In this document: in pieces, positions 1 through 6,831 of the stretch
Position numbering within the stretch: position 1 is the first letter of the stretch
Layout: each line of letters begins with the position of its first letter
From: Deltaproteobacteria bacterium
Lineage (GTDB): Bacteria > Myxococcota_A > UBA9042 > DTJE01
DNA: 13,352 nt
Direction of reading: 5' to 3'
NCBI GenBank assembly: GCA_016784945.1
Contig: JADHTP010000059.1
Coordinates: forward strand, 1-13,352
The notes under the pieces: model-generated
What the model was told of the DNA's origin: nothing
Seen by the model: the letters and a program-made list of their open reading frames with translations, nothing else
Database searches by the model: none
Translations under genes and position numbers: made by a program

Positions 1-264
1 GGGCCTGGTGTTACGGGCGACGTAGGCGACAAGGGCGAGGACGGCCACGCCGGGCCGGGAGGCGGAGGCGGTGGCGGACCGTCGGTGGGCCTTTACGTCT
101 ACGGCGCCGGCGGTCTCATCCCGCCGGGCTGGGGCGAGTCGGACAACGATTTCGTTCTGAACGGTACGGGGGGCCATGGCGGCTCCGGCGGCTCGTTGTC
201 CGTTCCCGACGGGCCGGAAGCCACGCCGGGCAAGGACGGACCCCACCTGAAGGTGAACTACTAG
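1..264 (+). CDS. C-terminal end of a glycine-rich, collagen-like surface protein (5' truncated by the window)
   Basis: Frame 1 is open from the first base to a TAG at 262-264 and gives the last 87 residues of a larger protein. The visible part starts with collagen-like G-x-x triplets (GDVGDKGEDGHAGPG), then a run of seven glycines. A short segment 'PSVGLYVYG' follows, then an acidic linker and a second glycine/serine patch (GTGGHGGSGGS). No cysteine or membrane segment is present. This layout resembles the large secreted or surface glycine-rich repeat proteins of myxobacterial and related genomes, in which glycine patches alternate with short S-x-G-[IL]-Y strands. Function is unknown. No terminal sorting signal is visible, and the protein ends in KVNY. 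It runs toward, and converges with, the minus-strand peptidase operon. That it is coding is fairly sure from the codon bias and repeat periodicity; the family assignment is tentative. Confidence 0.7.
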   Translation, partial: GPGVTGDVGDKGEDGHAGPGGGGGGGPSVGLYVYGAGGLIPPGWGESDNDFVLNGTGGHGGSGGSLSVPDGPEATPGKDGPHLKVNY

Positions 265-268
265 GAAT

Positions 269-310
269 GTCTACCGTCTACCGTTCAAGGTTCAACGTAA
301 AACGTCAAAC
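269..310. repeat. Six tandem degenerate heptamers, consensus GTNNAAC (left arm)
   Basis: Six 7-bp units follow one another in perfect register. The first two are identical (GTCTACC). The rest drift through GTTCAAG and GTTCAAC to GTCAAAC. All begin with GT and all have A at position 5. They lie directly after the stop of the glycine-rich gene, in the gap between two convergent genes. A matching set of units lies at 350-378. Such heptamer tracts occur in intergenic DNA of many bacteria; what they do here is not known. Confidence 0.6.
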
Positions 311-359
311 GACCGCCTTGCAGAGTCCGTCTTTCGGGCCGATGACGTCGTTGGACGTT
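301..359. terminator. Possible bidirectional transcription end: 12-bp inverted repeat between convergent genes
   Basis: Bases 301-312 (AACGTCAAACGA) can pair with 348-359 (TCGTTGGACGTT) with a single A-G mismatch. The loop is 35 nt. The stem is built from the heptamer units of both arms and sits between two genes that end facing each other at 264 and 394. It is AT-richer than the surroundings. There is no convincing U-run on either strand, so it is not a textbook intrinsic terminator. The role is inferred mainly from position. Confidence 0.3.
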
Positions 360-378
360 TGATCGTTCATCGTTGATC
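350..378. repeat. Four 7-8 bp units, GTTGGAC to GTTGATC (right arm)
   Basis: Four units of 7, 8, 7 and 7 bp (GTTGGAC, GTTTGATC, GTTCATC, GTTGATC) lie just before the 3' end of the minus-strand peptidase gene. Read on the minus strand they give GATCAAC-like units resembling the left arm at 269-310, so the two tracts behave as partly inverted arms around a unique spacer (311-349). Confidence 0.5.
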
Positions 379-393
379 GTGGGAAGGCGACAG

Positions 394-1782
394 CTACTTC
401 CGCTCGTTAGCCAGTTGATCCTTATCGAAGGGGTGGACCACCACGGAGGTCACACCGGGTATCTTCTCCAGGTCACCCACCAGGTCCTTCGCCGTTCCCA
501 CCACCACCACGGCCAGGTCGTCGGGCTGGAACCAGCGTGCCAAAGCGGCGTTGATGCCCTTCGTGGTCTGCTTCCTGACGGTGGCCACGTAATCCCGGAT
601 GTAGCCGTCCGGCCGTCCGTAGATCTCGTCGGCCAACTGCTCGGCGGCCCGCTTCCGGGCGGTCTCCAGGCGGAACGGGAACTGGTTGGCGATGTGGTTC
701 CTCGCATAGCCGGTTTCCTCGTCGGTCAGGCCCTTGTCCACCAGGTCATTCAGAAGGTCCAGGGTCAGCCGGATGGCCGGGACCGTGTCCTTGTTGGCGG
801 GGAAGAACCGGATTGCCAGGGTCCCGAATTCCCGGCCCGCAGTGATGAAGGAGGAGGCGCCGTAGCTCCAGCCCCTCTTTTCGCGGATCTCCTGCATGAG
901 CCGGGAGGTGAACGTCCCTCCGAAAGCCGTGTTGCCCACCAGGAGCGGAAAGAGGTCCGGCGACCGCCAGTTCAGTGACGGGTGCCCCAGCAGGACCTGG
1001 GTCTGGGTACGCTCCGGCTTGTCCACCACCATGACCCGGATGCCCTTCCACTTCGGAGCGGGCGGCAGATCCGTGCGCACACGGGGTCCCGCGGGAATGC
1101 CGGCCGTGATCTTCTTGACGAAATCCTTCGCCGCCTTTTCGTCGATGGCGCCGGCCAGCACCACCACCAGGTTTCCCTTGCGCACGTTCTTTTTATAGAA
1201 ACCGCGGCAGTCCGAGGCCTTGAGGGACGCAACGGACGTGCTGTAACCCACGTTGGGCCGACCCAGCGGATGCCCCTGGTAGAGGAACCTGGCAAAGAAG
1301 TATCGGGCCAGGTCCGCGTCGTCGTTGCGAACGTTGAGCAGGTCCTCCAGTACCAGGGACCGTTCGTGCTCGAACTCCTTGTCAGGAAACACGGGGTTGG
1401 TCAGCACGTCCGCCATGATGGCGGCGTACCGGTCCAGGTAGCGCGGCATGAAGTCGCCGGCCAGGGCGATGAATTCCTTGTGGCCGGAACTGTCGAGGCT
1501 GGCGCCGAGGTCGTTGACCTCGTCCATGATTTCCTGGTAGGTGCGCTGATCCGTCCCCCTCAGGAACATCCGGGCCGACAGGCTCGCGAGACCCTCCTTG
1601 CCCTTGGGATCGAGGACGGAGCCCGCCTCGATGGCCACTTCGACGAACACCATCTTCACGTCATGGTTTTCCGCGTGGATCAGCCGCACGCCGTCCACCA
1701 CCGGTAGTTCCTTTGCCATCAACAGACCACTCGCCATCAAGAGATAAAAAGACAGGAACAGGATTGGCATTTTCTTGTTCAT
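394..1782 (-). CDS. M16 family peptidase-like protein, non-catalytic subunit (periplasmic)
   Basis: A 462-residue protein of the M16B (processing-peptidase-like) fold, the usual length for this family. The N-terminus has a lysine-rich start and a hydrophobic stretch to about residue 23 (LLMA), which fits an export signal. The zinc motif HxxEH expected around residues 67-71 is absent: the aligned residues are S67, L68, S69, A70 and R71 within GLASLSARMFLRGT. The C-terminal half keeps the other hallmark, the Arg/Tyr pair: R294 in 'SRLMQEIREKRGWSYG' and Y307 thirteen residues later. In M16B heterodimers, one subunit supplies the zinc site and the other this R/Y pair that holds substrate. This gene therefore looks like the R/Y partner of the catalytic subunit encoded just upstream, whose TGA overlaps this ATG by four bases (ATGA). 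It is the last gene of the minus-strand operon. Confidence 0.9.
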   Translation of the reverse strand: MNKKMPILFLSFYLLMASGLLMAKELPVVDGVRLIHAENHDVKMVFVEVAIEAGSVLDPKGKEGLASLSARMFLRGTDQRTYQEIMDEVNDLGASLDSSGHKEFIALAGDFMPRYLDRYAAIMADVLTNPVFPDKEFEHERSLVLEDLLNVRNDDADLARYFFARFLYQGHPLGRPNVGYSTSVASLKASDCRGFYKKNVRKGNLVVVLAGAIDEKAAKDFVKKITAGIPAGPRVRTDLPPAPKWKGIRVMVVDKPERTQTQVLLGHPSLNWRSPDLFPLLVGNTAFGGTFTSRLMQEIREKRGWSYGASSFITAGREFGTLAIRFFPANKDTVPAIRLTLDLLNDLVDKGLTDEETGYARNHIANQFPFRLETARKRAAEQLADEIYGRPDGYIRDYVATVRKQTTKGINAALARWFQPDDLAVVVVGTAKDLVGDLEKIPGVTSVVVHPFDKDQLANERK

Positions 1783-3257
1783 CGACCGTTCTTTCCAGGC
1801 TTTCCGTAAACGATGTTGACGCGGTCCCGGACCAGCAGTTTCCCCACCATCCTCTTCACGTCGGCGGCGGTCACGCTGCGAATCTGGTCCACGAAGGTGA
1901 ACATTCCCCGAAAGTCCCCCGCCGTCAGTTCGTACATGCCCAGTTGGGTGGCCCGCGATCCCACAGAGGCCAGGGACCTCTGGAAGGCGGCCTCCATGTG
2001 GTTCTTGGCCCGCGCGAGCTCAACCTCCGTGGGCCCCTCGCGCGCCAGCCTTTCCATCTCGCTGAGCACGACTTCCACCGCTTCGTCGGCCTTCTTTCCC
2101 GCGTTCATCACCAGGTCGACCACGAACAGGCCATCAAGCCGGAAGGCCTCCATGGCCCCATCCACGTCGGAAGCCAGGCCCTTGTCCTCCACCAGGATCC
2201 GATAGACCCGGGAGGATTCGTTGCTGAAAAGCACTTCGTTGGCCAGGTCCAGGGCATGGACGTCGTTGTCGGTCGCGGGGACCGCTCGCCAGGCCATGCG
2301 GGCCTTCTCCGAGGCCACCGGCAGCTTCAGGGTCTTTTCCATGGCCTTGGTCTGCACCTTCTCCGGCGCCGGGTTGGACGGGGGAATCTCCACCCTGGGA
2401 ATGGAGCCGTATTGTTTCGCCACGGTGACCAGGGATTCCCGGGCCCCCACGTCACCCACGATCACCAGGGTCGCGTTGCCCGGTGAATAGTAGGTCCGAT
2501 AGAAGGTCAGGCAGTCATCGAGAGTCAGGTTGTCGATGTCCTCCATGTAGCCGATGGTGGGCATACCGTAGGGGTGGGTGGGAAACACCATGGCCAGGAG
2601 CGTTTCGTCCATGATCCCGTCGGGGTCGTTGTCCACCCGGAACCGCCGCTCGTTCTTCACCACGTCCCGTTCGGAATCCAGCTGTGCCTGGTTCAGCACC
2701 AGCCTCACCATGCGGTCGGCCTCGAGTCGGGCGGCCAGTTCCAGCTGGCCCGCCGGAAGGTTTTCGAAATAGAACGTCCAGTCCAGCCACGTAGCGGCAT
2801 TGACCTGGGCCCCGGCCTCCTCGAATATGCGGTCGAACACGTCGTGTGGATAGTTTTCGGTGCCCTTGAACATCAGGTGCTCGAACAGGTGGGCAATCCC
2901 GGTTTTTCCCCTCTTTTCGAAACGGGACCCGACCCCGTACCACGTCTGGTAGGACAGCACCGGGGCGCTATGGTCCTCCAGCAGGATGATCCGCAGTCCG
3001 TTGCCCAGTTCGAACTGGCCTATGTCCTTGTCCTTCCCGAACCGGACCGATCCCAGGAAACGGACCGGTGCTGCGGCGGGAACCTCCTCGGACACGCCCT
3101 TGGCCATGGCCTCGAAGTCCCGGGTCTCGGCGACGGACTCGTTCCCCGCCAGCAGTGCGCTCAAAAGTATCAAGTAGAACCTCCACTGTGGAACGGACCG
3201 CTGCCTGGTGAGGCGGCCTCCGTTCCCATCGCTCATGCTCGTTCCGCGGTCGTTCAT
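1779..3257 (-). CDS. M16 family zinc metallopeptidase, catalytic subunit (periplasmic)
   Basis: A 492-residue M16B peptidase. The zinc/catalytic motif is intact: H123-L-F-E126-H127 within 'GIAHLFEHLMFKGT', with the third zinc ligand E203 in 'VVKNERR' 76 residues on, as the family requires. The N-terminus has a basic region (RLTRQR) followed by a hydrophobic segment ending near 'LLAGNESVAE', consistent with a signal peptide or anchor. The C-terminal half has the Arg of the R/Y pair ('SRVYRILVEDKGLAS') but serine where the Tyr should be, so the site is likely completed by the partner subunit downstream. The frame is open to 3272, but the ATG at 3257 is preferred. It overlaps the stop of the ATPase gene as ATGA, like the next junction, and has GGGAA upstream. 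Another in-frame ATG at 3236 is possible. Substrate is unknown; family members degrade peptides or mature small precursors. Confidence 0.92.
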   Translation of the reverse strand: MNDRGTSMSDGNGGRLTRQRSVPQWRFYLILLSALLAGNESVAETRDFEAMAKGVSEEVPAAAPVRFLGSVRFGKDKDIGQFELGNGLRIILLEDHSAPVLSYQTWYGVGSRFEKRGKTGIAHLFEHLMFKGTENYPHDVFDRIFEEAGAQVNAATWLDWTFYFENLPAGQLELAARLEADRMVRLVLNQAQLDSERDVVKNERRFRVDNDPDGIMDETLLAMVFPTHPYGMPTIGYMEDIDNLTLDDCLTFYRTYYSPGNATLVIVGDVGARESLVTVAKQYGSIPRVEIPPSNPAPEKVQTKAMEKTLKLPVASEKARMAWRAVPATDNDVHALDLANEVLFSNESSRVYRILVEDKGLASDVDGAMEAFRLDGLFVVDLVMNAGKKADEAVEVVLSEMERLAREGPTEVELARAKNHMEAAFQRSLASVGSRATQLGMYELTAGDFRGMFTFVDQIRSVTAADVKRMVGKLLVRDRVNIVYGKPGKNGR

Positions 3258-4216
3258 CGCTGTTCCCGCCACAACGCGGCGTCCAGGTGATCCGCCAGGG
3301 TCATTACGCGGCGACTGCCCGAGGCGCCACCCGGCAGGTCCGGCAGTTTCACCACTGGGAGAGGGACCTCCCTCTTCAGCCGCGACACGTGACCTCGCTG
3401 CATCTCGTATCGGGCCGCCATGAAAAGAGCGCCCTCGACTTCCGCGCTCACCGGATCCCCTGGGCCCACGCTCCTCGAAAGCGCCGACAGGGACCGCCGG
3501 TGAGCCGTCTGGAGCCCGCGCCTCTGGACGCCGTTCACCAGTACGGGGCCGAAGGGGAAGCCGTAGGTGCCGCCGAGGTCGGAGAAAAGCTCCACGCTCT
3601 CGGCCACCGGCATCTCCTCCGGTGTCGTGACAATGTGGAACCTGGTGAAGATCCTGTCAAGCAACAGGCCCCTAAGTCGCCGGGCGTCTTCAGCCATGGG
3701 CCCGGTGGGGACCGTGTCGCTGACCACCTTTGGCGCCGCGAACAGGGACAGGCCGTGTCCCGTGGCCGGCGAATCGAGGATAACGGCATCGGGCGGCCCC
3801 GAACCAGCCAGCCCGTCGGTGGCCACGTGCAGGATCTTGCCGATCACCAGGATGTCCGATATCCCGGGAATCGCGGGCAGGAGGCGGCGGACGAAGGGGT
3901 TCTCGAAGACCAGCCGGTACATGGCCCGAAATTTCAGTTTCATGAGGCCGTATTCCCTCAGGGCGTCTTCCCAGGTCACCCGGATGCAGTGGAGTCTCTC
4001 GGCGCACTGCACCGGTTGGTAGCCCAGCGGTTCCTTTTCGAAGAGCGATGGGATGGCCTGCCTCGCGGCCGTTTCCACCATGACGGTATTCAGTCCCCGC
4101 CGGGCGCTCACCAGTCCCAGGGCCGCCGTCAGCGTGGATCGGCCCACGCCGCCCTTGCCCACCAGGATGGTCAGGCGGGGGACGGTGGAAAAACCGGATT
4201 GCTTCGTTGCGGTCAT
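3254..4216 (-). CDS. ArsA/Get3-like P-loop ATPase with arginine in the Walker A motif
   Basis: A 320-residue single-domain member of the ArsA/Get3 branch of SIMIBI ATPases. Visible motifs: a deviant Walker A, GKGGVGRST (residues 20-28), with the signature lysine K21 kept but the P-loop lysine replaced by R26. The ArsA-type switch motif DSPATGH is at 148-154. 'TTPEEMPVAE' (197-206) matches the family's conserved loop after the fifth strand, and 'VLVNGV' near 225-230 carries the likely base-contacting Asn. No transmembrane segment or arsenical Cys triad is visible, and no ars genes are near, so arsenite transport is unlikely. It starts 21 bp after the HD-GYP regulator gene, with only a weak ribosome site, and its TGA overlaps the ATG of the catalytic peptidase. 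Tight linkage suggests a role with these neighbours, but the partner and reaction are unknown. Confidence 0.85.
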   Translation of the reverse strand: MTATKQSGFSTVPRLTILVGKGGVGRSTLTAALGLVSARRGLNTVMVETAARQAIPSLFEKEPLGYQPVQCAERLHCIRVTWEDALREYGLMKLKFRAMYRLVFENPFVRRLLPAIPGISDILVIGKILHVATDGLAGSGPPDAVILDSPATGHGLSLFAAPKVVSDTVPTGPMAEDARRLRGLLLDRIFTRFHIVTTPEEMPVAESVELFSDLGGTYGFPFGPVLVNGVQRRGLQTAHRRSLSALSRSVGPGDPVSAEVEGALFMAARYEMQRGHVSRLKREVPLPVVKLPDLPGGASGSRRVMTLADHLDAALWREQR

Positions 4217-4237
4217 GGCTGGATCCGAGTCTCCCGA

Positions 4238-5317
4238 TCAGGATCGGTCCCGATACCGCGACCGGATGGAATGGAATTCTTCGATGGCGGCGAACATGCC
4301 GTCCACGATGTCGGGGTCGAAGTGCTGCCCGCCCTCGGCCCGGATGGTCCTTTCGGCTTCTTCCGCGGAGAACGCATCCTTGTAGCACCGCCGGGTGGTC
4401 AGGGCGTCATAGACGTCGGCCAGGGAGACGATGCGGGCCTCGATGGGGATGTTCTTGCCTTCCAGCTTGCGCGGATAGCCTTCCCCATCGAAGCGCTCGT
4501 GATGGTACAGAGCGATGTTGCGAGCCATGTCGTCGGCCCTGGCGATGCCCAGCAGTTCGTATCCGAACATCGTGTGCAGCTTCATCTGCTCGAATTCCGC
4601 GTCGGACAGCATGCCCTCCTTCTTCAGGATCGAGTCGGGAATGCCCACCTTGCCCACGTCGTGCAGGGAAGCGTAGCGGCGAATCTTACCGGCGAAAAGC
4701 GCGTCCATCCCCATCTGCTTGGCCAGGGCATGACTGTACGAGCACACCCGGCGGATGTGGAGGCCCGTGTCACTGTCGCGAAGCTCGTTGGCCATCTCCA
4801 GGGCCGCCACGATGCCGAAGGTCAGCCCCTCCAGTTCCTCGGTCCTCTCCTGGACCAGGGCTTCCAGGTGCAGCTTGTCGTTCCTGAGCAGCTTGTTGCT
4901 GTCCTCGAGCTGGTCGTGCAGGGTCTTGATCCGCATGAGGGAGCGGACGCGGGCCCTCAACTCCGTGGGGTGGAACGGCTTGGTCAGAAAATCGTCGGCC
5001 CCCGATTCCAGGCCCCGGACCTTGTCCCGCATGTCTTCCAGGCCGGTGACCAGGATGACGGGCACGGCCTGGGTCTTGACATCGGCCTTCATCACGCTGC
5101 AGAGCGTGAACCCGTCCACCCGGGGCATCATCACGTCGAGGACCACCAGGTCGGGCATTTCGCCCTGCTCCAGTGCATCCAGGACTTCCTGACCGTCATG
5201 AAACGTGTTGAGGCGATAGTTCTGGGTGGACAGTGCCTTTTCGAACAGGAGGAGATTTCGGTCCTCGTCGTCTACAAGGAACACGAGCTTTTCGGCAGCC
5301 GCTGCGGGACCCGCCAT
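4238..5317 (-). CDS. Response regulator with HD-GYP cyclic-di-GMP phosphodiesterase domain
   Basis: A 359-residue two-domain signalling protein. Residues ~9-130 are a receiver domain: acidic pocket D16/D17, phosphoacceptor D61 (VVLDVMMPRVDG), T91 and K113. Residues ~131-165 look like a coiled-coil linker rich in Leu, Lys and Glu. Residues ~168-350 are a complete HD-GYP domain: H219-D220 in 'LHDVGKVGIPD', the downstream His at 248 (LHTMFGYELL), and 'HHERFDGEGYP' at 272-282. HD-GYP proteins with all these residues hydrolyse the second messenger c-di-GMP, so phosphorylation by an unseen sensor kinase probably controls c-di-GMP level. The frame is open further upstream, but the ATG at 5317 gives the normal N-terminus and follows a G-rich ribosome site (5323-5328). 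It is first in the minus-strand operon, with its own promoter at 5343-5371. No kinase lies in the window. Confidence 0.93.
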   Translation of the reverse strand: MAGPAAAAEKLVFLVDDEDRNLLLFEKALSTQNYRLNTFHDGQEVLDALEQGEMPDLVVLDVMMPRVDGFTLCSVMKADVKTQAVPVILVTGLEDMRDKVRGLESGADDFLTKPFHPTELRARVRSLMRIKTLHDQLEDSNKLLRNDKLHLEALVQERTEELEGLTFGIVAALEMANELRDSDTGLHIRRVCSYSHALAKQMGMDALFAGKIRRYASLHDVGKVGIPDSILKKEGMLSDAEFEQMKLHTMFGYELLGIARADDMARNIALYHHERFDGEGYPRKLEGKNIPIEARIVSLADVYDALTTRRCYKDAFSAEEAERTIRAEGGQHFDPDIVDGMFAAIEEFHSIRSRYRDRS

Positions 5318-5499
5318 GAGGACCCCCCGATGAGGCGAACAGATTGTACTTGCACGGACCCTACCACGCAAGGATCCGGCTGGAACCGGTAGTTTACGTC
5401 GTCCAGGGGACAGATGGAATGCTCCGCCGGCGGCGCCCCGTCGAACAGGGGGGTTCCAGGCGCGTCGTCGGCGGGCTCATGCCCGTCCGGTACGCAGTC
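5275..5499 (-). other. Open frame continuing past the lipoprotein TAG
   Basis: Directly after the TAG (5500-5502) the same frame stays open to a TAG at 5272-5274. The first ~38 codons look coding: about 84 percent of third positions are G or C, and the peptide (DCVPDGHEPADDAPG, later a further Cys) fits as the continuation of the Cys-rich lipoprotein. Codon bias fades after about 5388, where the promoter for the next operon lies. The last codons overlap the regulator gene out of frame. One base change (for example GAG or CAG to TAG) would join both parts. It is either the decayed tail of the lipoprotein gene or chance. Confidence 0.35.
5343..5371 (-). promoter_or_regulatory. Sigma70-type promoter of the HD-GYP / ATPase / M16 operon
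   Basis: On the minus strand TTGCGT (5366-5371) is followed after exactly 17 bp by TACAAT (5343-5348), one base from the -10 consensus. The -35 keeps the strong TTG. The predicted start near 5336 leaves a leader of about 19 nt that includes the G-rich ribosome site before the ATG at 5317. Base composition turns more AT-rich here than in the flanking coding DNA. Confidence 0.6.
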
Positions 5500-5640
5500 C
5501 TACACGCAAAGGCCAGCTTCATCACAGGCGTATCCGGGCTCGCAGTCGCCACAGCTTCCCCCGCACCCATCGTCGCCGCACGACATGACGAGCGCCATCC
5601 CGGCCAGCGAGGCAGCCATCAGCAGAGCTTTTCCCATCAT
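5500..5640 (-). CDS. Small Cys-rich lipoprotein, possibly truncated by an in-frame TAG
   Basis: A 46-residue product starting at ATG 5640 (or the next ATG at 5637), preceded by GGGGG. The first ~20 residues form a lipoprotein signal peptide, MMGKALLMAASLAGMALVMSC, with lipobox L-V-M-S-C, so the mature protein would begin at a lipidated cysteine. The remaining ~25 residues are acidic and rich in Cys and Gly (CGDDGCGGSCGDCEPGYACD), in a spacing typical of short disulphide-bonded modules in secreted proteins of myxobacteria-like organisms. Asp after the lipidated Cys would be an inner-membrane retention signal in E. coli, but here +2 is Gly. The frame continues open for 75 codons after the TAG, beginning 'DCVPDGHEP' with high third-position GC, so the annotated stop may be a nonsense mutation or a sequence error. 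Function is unknown. It is transcribed divergently from purM. Confidence 0.6.
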   Translation of the reverse strand: MMGKALLMAASLAGMALVMSCGDDGCGGSCGDCEPGYACDEAGLCV

Positions 5641-5769
5641 GTCCCCCGTTCCACCGCTTGCCTGTAGTTCCTTAAGGCTCAGCAGTAGCGTCACCACCGG
5701 AGTTCGTCAACGGTCAGTTCGTGTTCGATGACCGGCGATAAAAGGCGGATGCCCCTTCGGGGCCGACTG

Positions 5770-5798
5770 TGGACAAGACCCCCCGGATTGTCTATTCT
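5770..5798 (+). promoter_or_regulatory. Sigma70-type promoter of purM; mRNA probably leaderless
   Basis: TGGACA (5770-5775, one mismatch to TTGACA) and TATTCT (5793-5798, four of six matches to the -10) are separated by exactly 17 bp. The -10 ends only 7 bases before the purM ATG at 5806. Initiation at the normal distance would therefore start the message at or beside the A of the ATG. This agrees with the lack of any Shine-Dalgarno sequence in front of purM. Confidence 0.6.
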
Positions 5799-5805
5799 CC
5801 GGCCC

Positions 5806-6831
5806 ATGTCGAACCTGACTTACAAGGATGCCGGCGTGGACATGAAGGCCGGTGACGCCTTTGCCGAAGCCGTGGGCCGGATGGTCCGCAAAACCCACTC
5901 CCCGGAGGTGATCTCCGGTGTGGGCGGTTTTGCCGCCGCGGTGGCCCCGGACCTCACCGGCATGGAGAGCCCCCTGCTCATCTCCGGTACGGACGGCGTG
6001 GGAACCAAGCTCAAGCTGGCGTTCACCACCGGGATCCACAACACGGTGGGCATCGACCTGGTGGCCATGTGCGTCAACGACGTGCTGACCACCGGCGCCA
6101 GGCCGCTCTTCTTCCTGGACTATTTCGCCACGGGCCGTCTGAAGCCCGAAGACGCCCTGAAGGTGGTGGAGGGCGTGGCCGAGGGCTGCCGGCGCGCCGG
6201 ATGCGCCCTCGTCGGAGGCGAAACGGCCGAACTGCCGGGTTTTTACGGGGACGGCGAGTACGACATGGCCGGCTTTTCCGTGGGCGTGGTGGACCGGCCC
6301 AGGCTGGTGGACGGCAGCCGCTGTAGTGCGGGGGACATGCTCATCGGGCTCCCTTCGTCGGGACTGCACTCCAACGGCTTTTCGCTGGTGCGGGGCGTCC
6401 TTGAACGACGGGGCCTGGACCTGGACAGGGTCTACGAGGACTTCGATCGACCCCTGGGTTCCGTACTGCTCGAGCCCACCACGATCTACGTGCGGCCCGT
6501 GCAGGAACTGATGAAGGACATCACGGTCAAGGCCATGGCCCACATCACCGGTGGTGGCCTGGCCGCCAACGTCTGCCGGGTACTTCCCGGGGACATGCGC
6601 CCCGAAATGGACCGGACCGCCATCCCGGCGAACCCGGTCTTCGGCTTCATCCAGGGCGACGAGGTGGACGGGGAAGAGATGTGGAAAGTCTTCAACATGG
6701 GGGTGGGATACGTTCTGGTGGTGGATGCCCGCGAGGCTGATCAGGCCTGTGGCATCCTGTCCGGCGCCGGAACGGACCCCTTCGTACTGGGACGCCTGGC
6801 CGCGGGAAAGGGACCTGTGAGGTGGACATGA
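5806..6831 (+). CDS. purM: Phosphoribosylformylglycinamidine cyclo-ligase (AIR synthetase)
   Basis: A 341-residue cytosolic enzyme of purine biosynthesis. It closes formylglycinamidine ribonucleotide to aminoimidazole ribonucleotide using ATP. The length and N-terminus (MSNLTYKDAGVD) match the family. Diagnostic motifs are GTDGVGTK (61-68), the 'NDVLTTGARPLFFLDY' block (91-106) and GGETAELPG (138-146), with 'SSGLHSNGFSL' and 'HITGGGLAANV' in the C-terminal domain. The frame is open upstream to 5728, but those codons lie in promoter DNA and would add residues not found in PurM, so the ATG at 5806 is chosen. It lacks a ribosome site. It overlaps purN by four bases (ATGA) and heads the six-gene plus-strand unit. 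Confidence 0.97.
   Translation: MSNLTYKDAGVDMKAGDAFAEAVGRMVRKTHSPEVISGVGGFAAAVAPDLTGMESPLLISGTDGVGTKLKLAFTTGIHNTVGIDLVAMCVNDVLTTGARPLFFLDYFATGRLKPEDALKVVEGVAEGCRRAGCALVGGETAELPGFYGDGEYDMAGFSVGVVDRPRLVDGSRCSAGDMLIGLPSSGLHSNGFSLVRGVLERRGLDLDRVYEDFDRPLGSVLLEPTTIYVRPVQELMKDITVKAMAHITGGGLAANVCRVLPGDMRPEMDRTAIPANPVFGFIQGDEVDGEEMWKVFNMGVGYVLVVDAREADQACGILSGAGTDPFVLGRLAAGKGPVRWT

Noticed and set aside
3254..4216. Arsenite efflux ATPase (arsA)
   Set aside because: It is a single short domain with no arsenical Cys sites visible and no arsB, arsR or arsD nearby. The shared switch motif only shows superfamily membership.
3287..5392. Long open frame (701 codons) on the plus strand opposite the ATPase and HD-GYP genes
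   Set aside because: It is the complement of two clear gene families on the minus strand, has low-complexity His/Gly/Arg composition and shows no motif or start signal.
5705..5710. TTGACG on the minus strand as a -35 box for the small lipoprotein
   Set aside because: The hexamer is good, but the sequence 17 bp downstream (TACTGC) is a poor -10, so I do not call a promoter.
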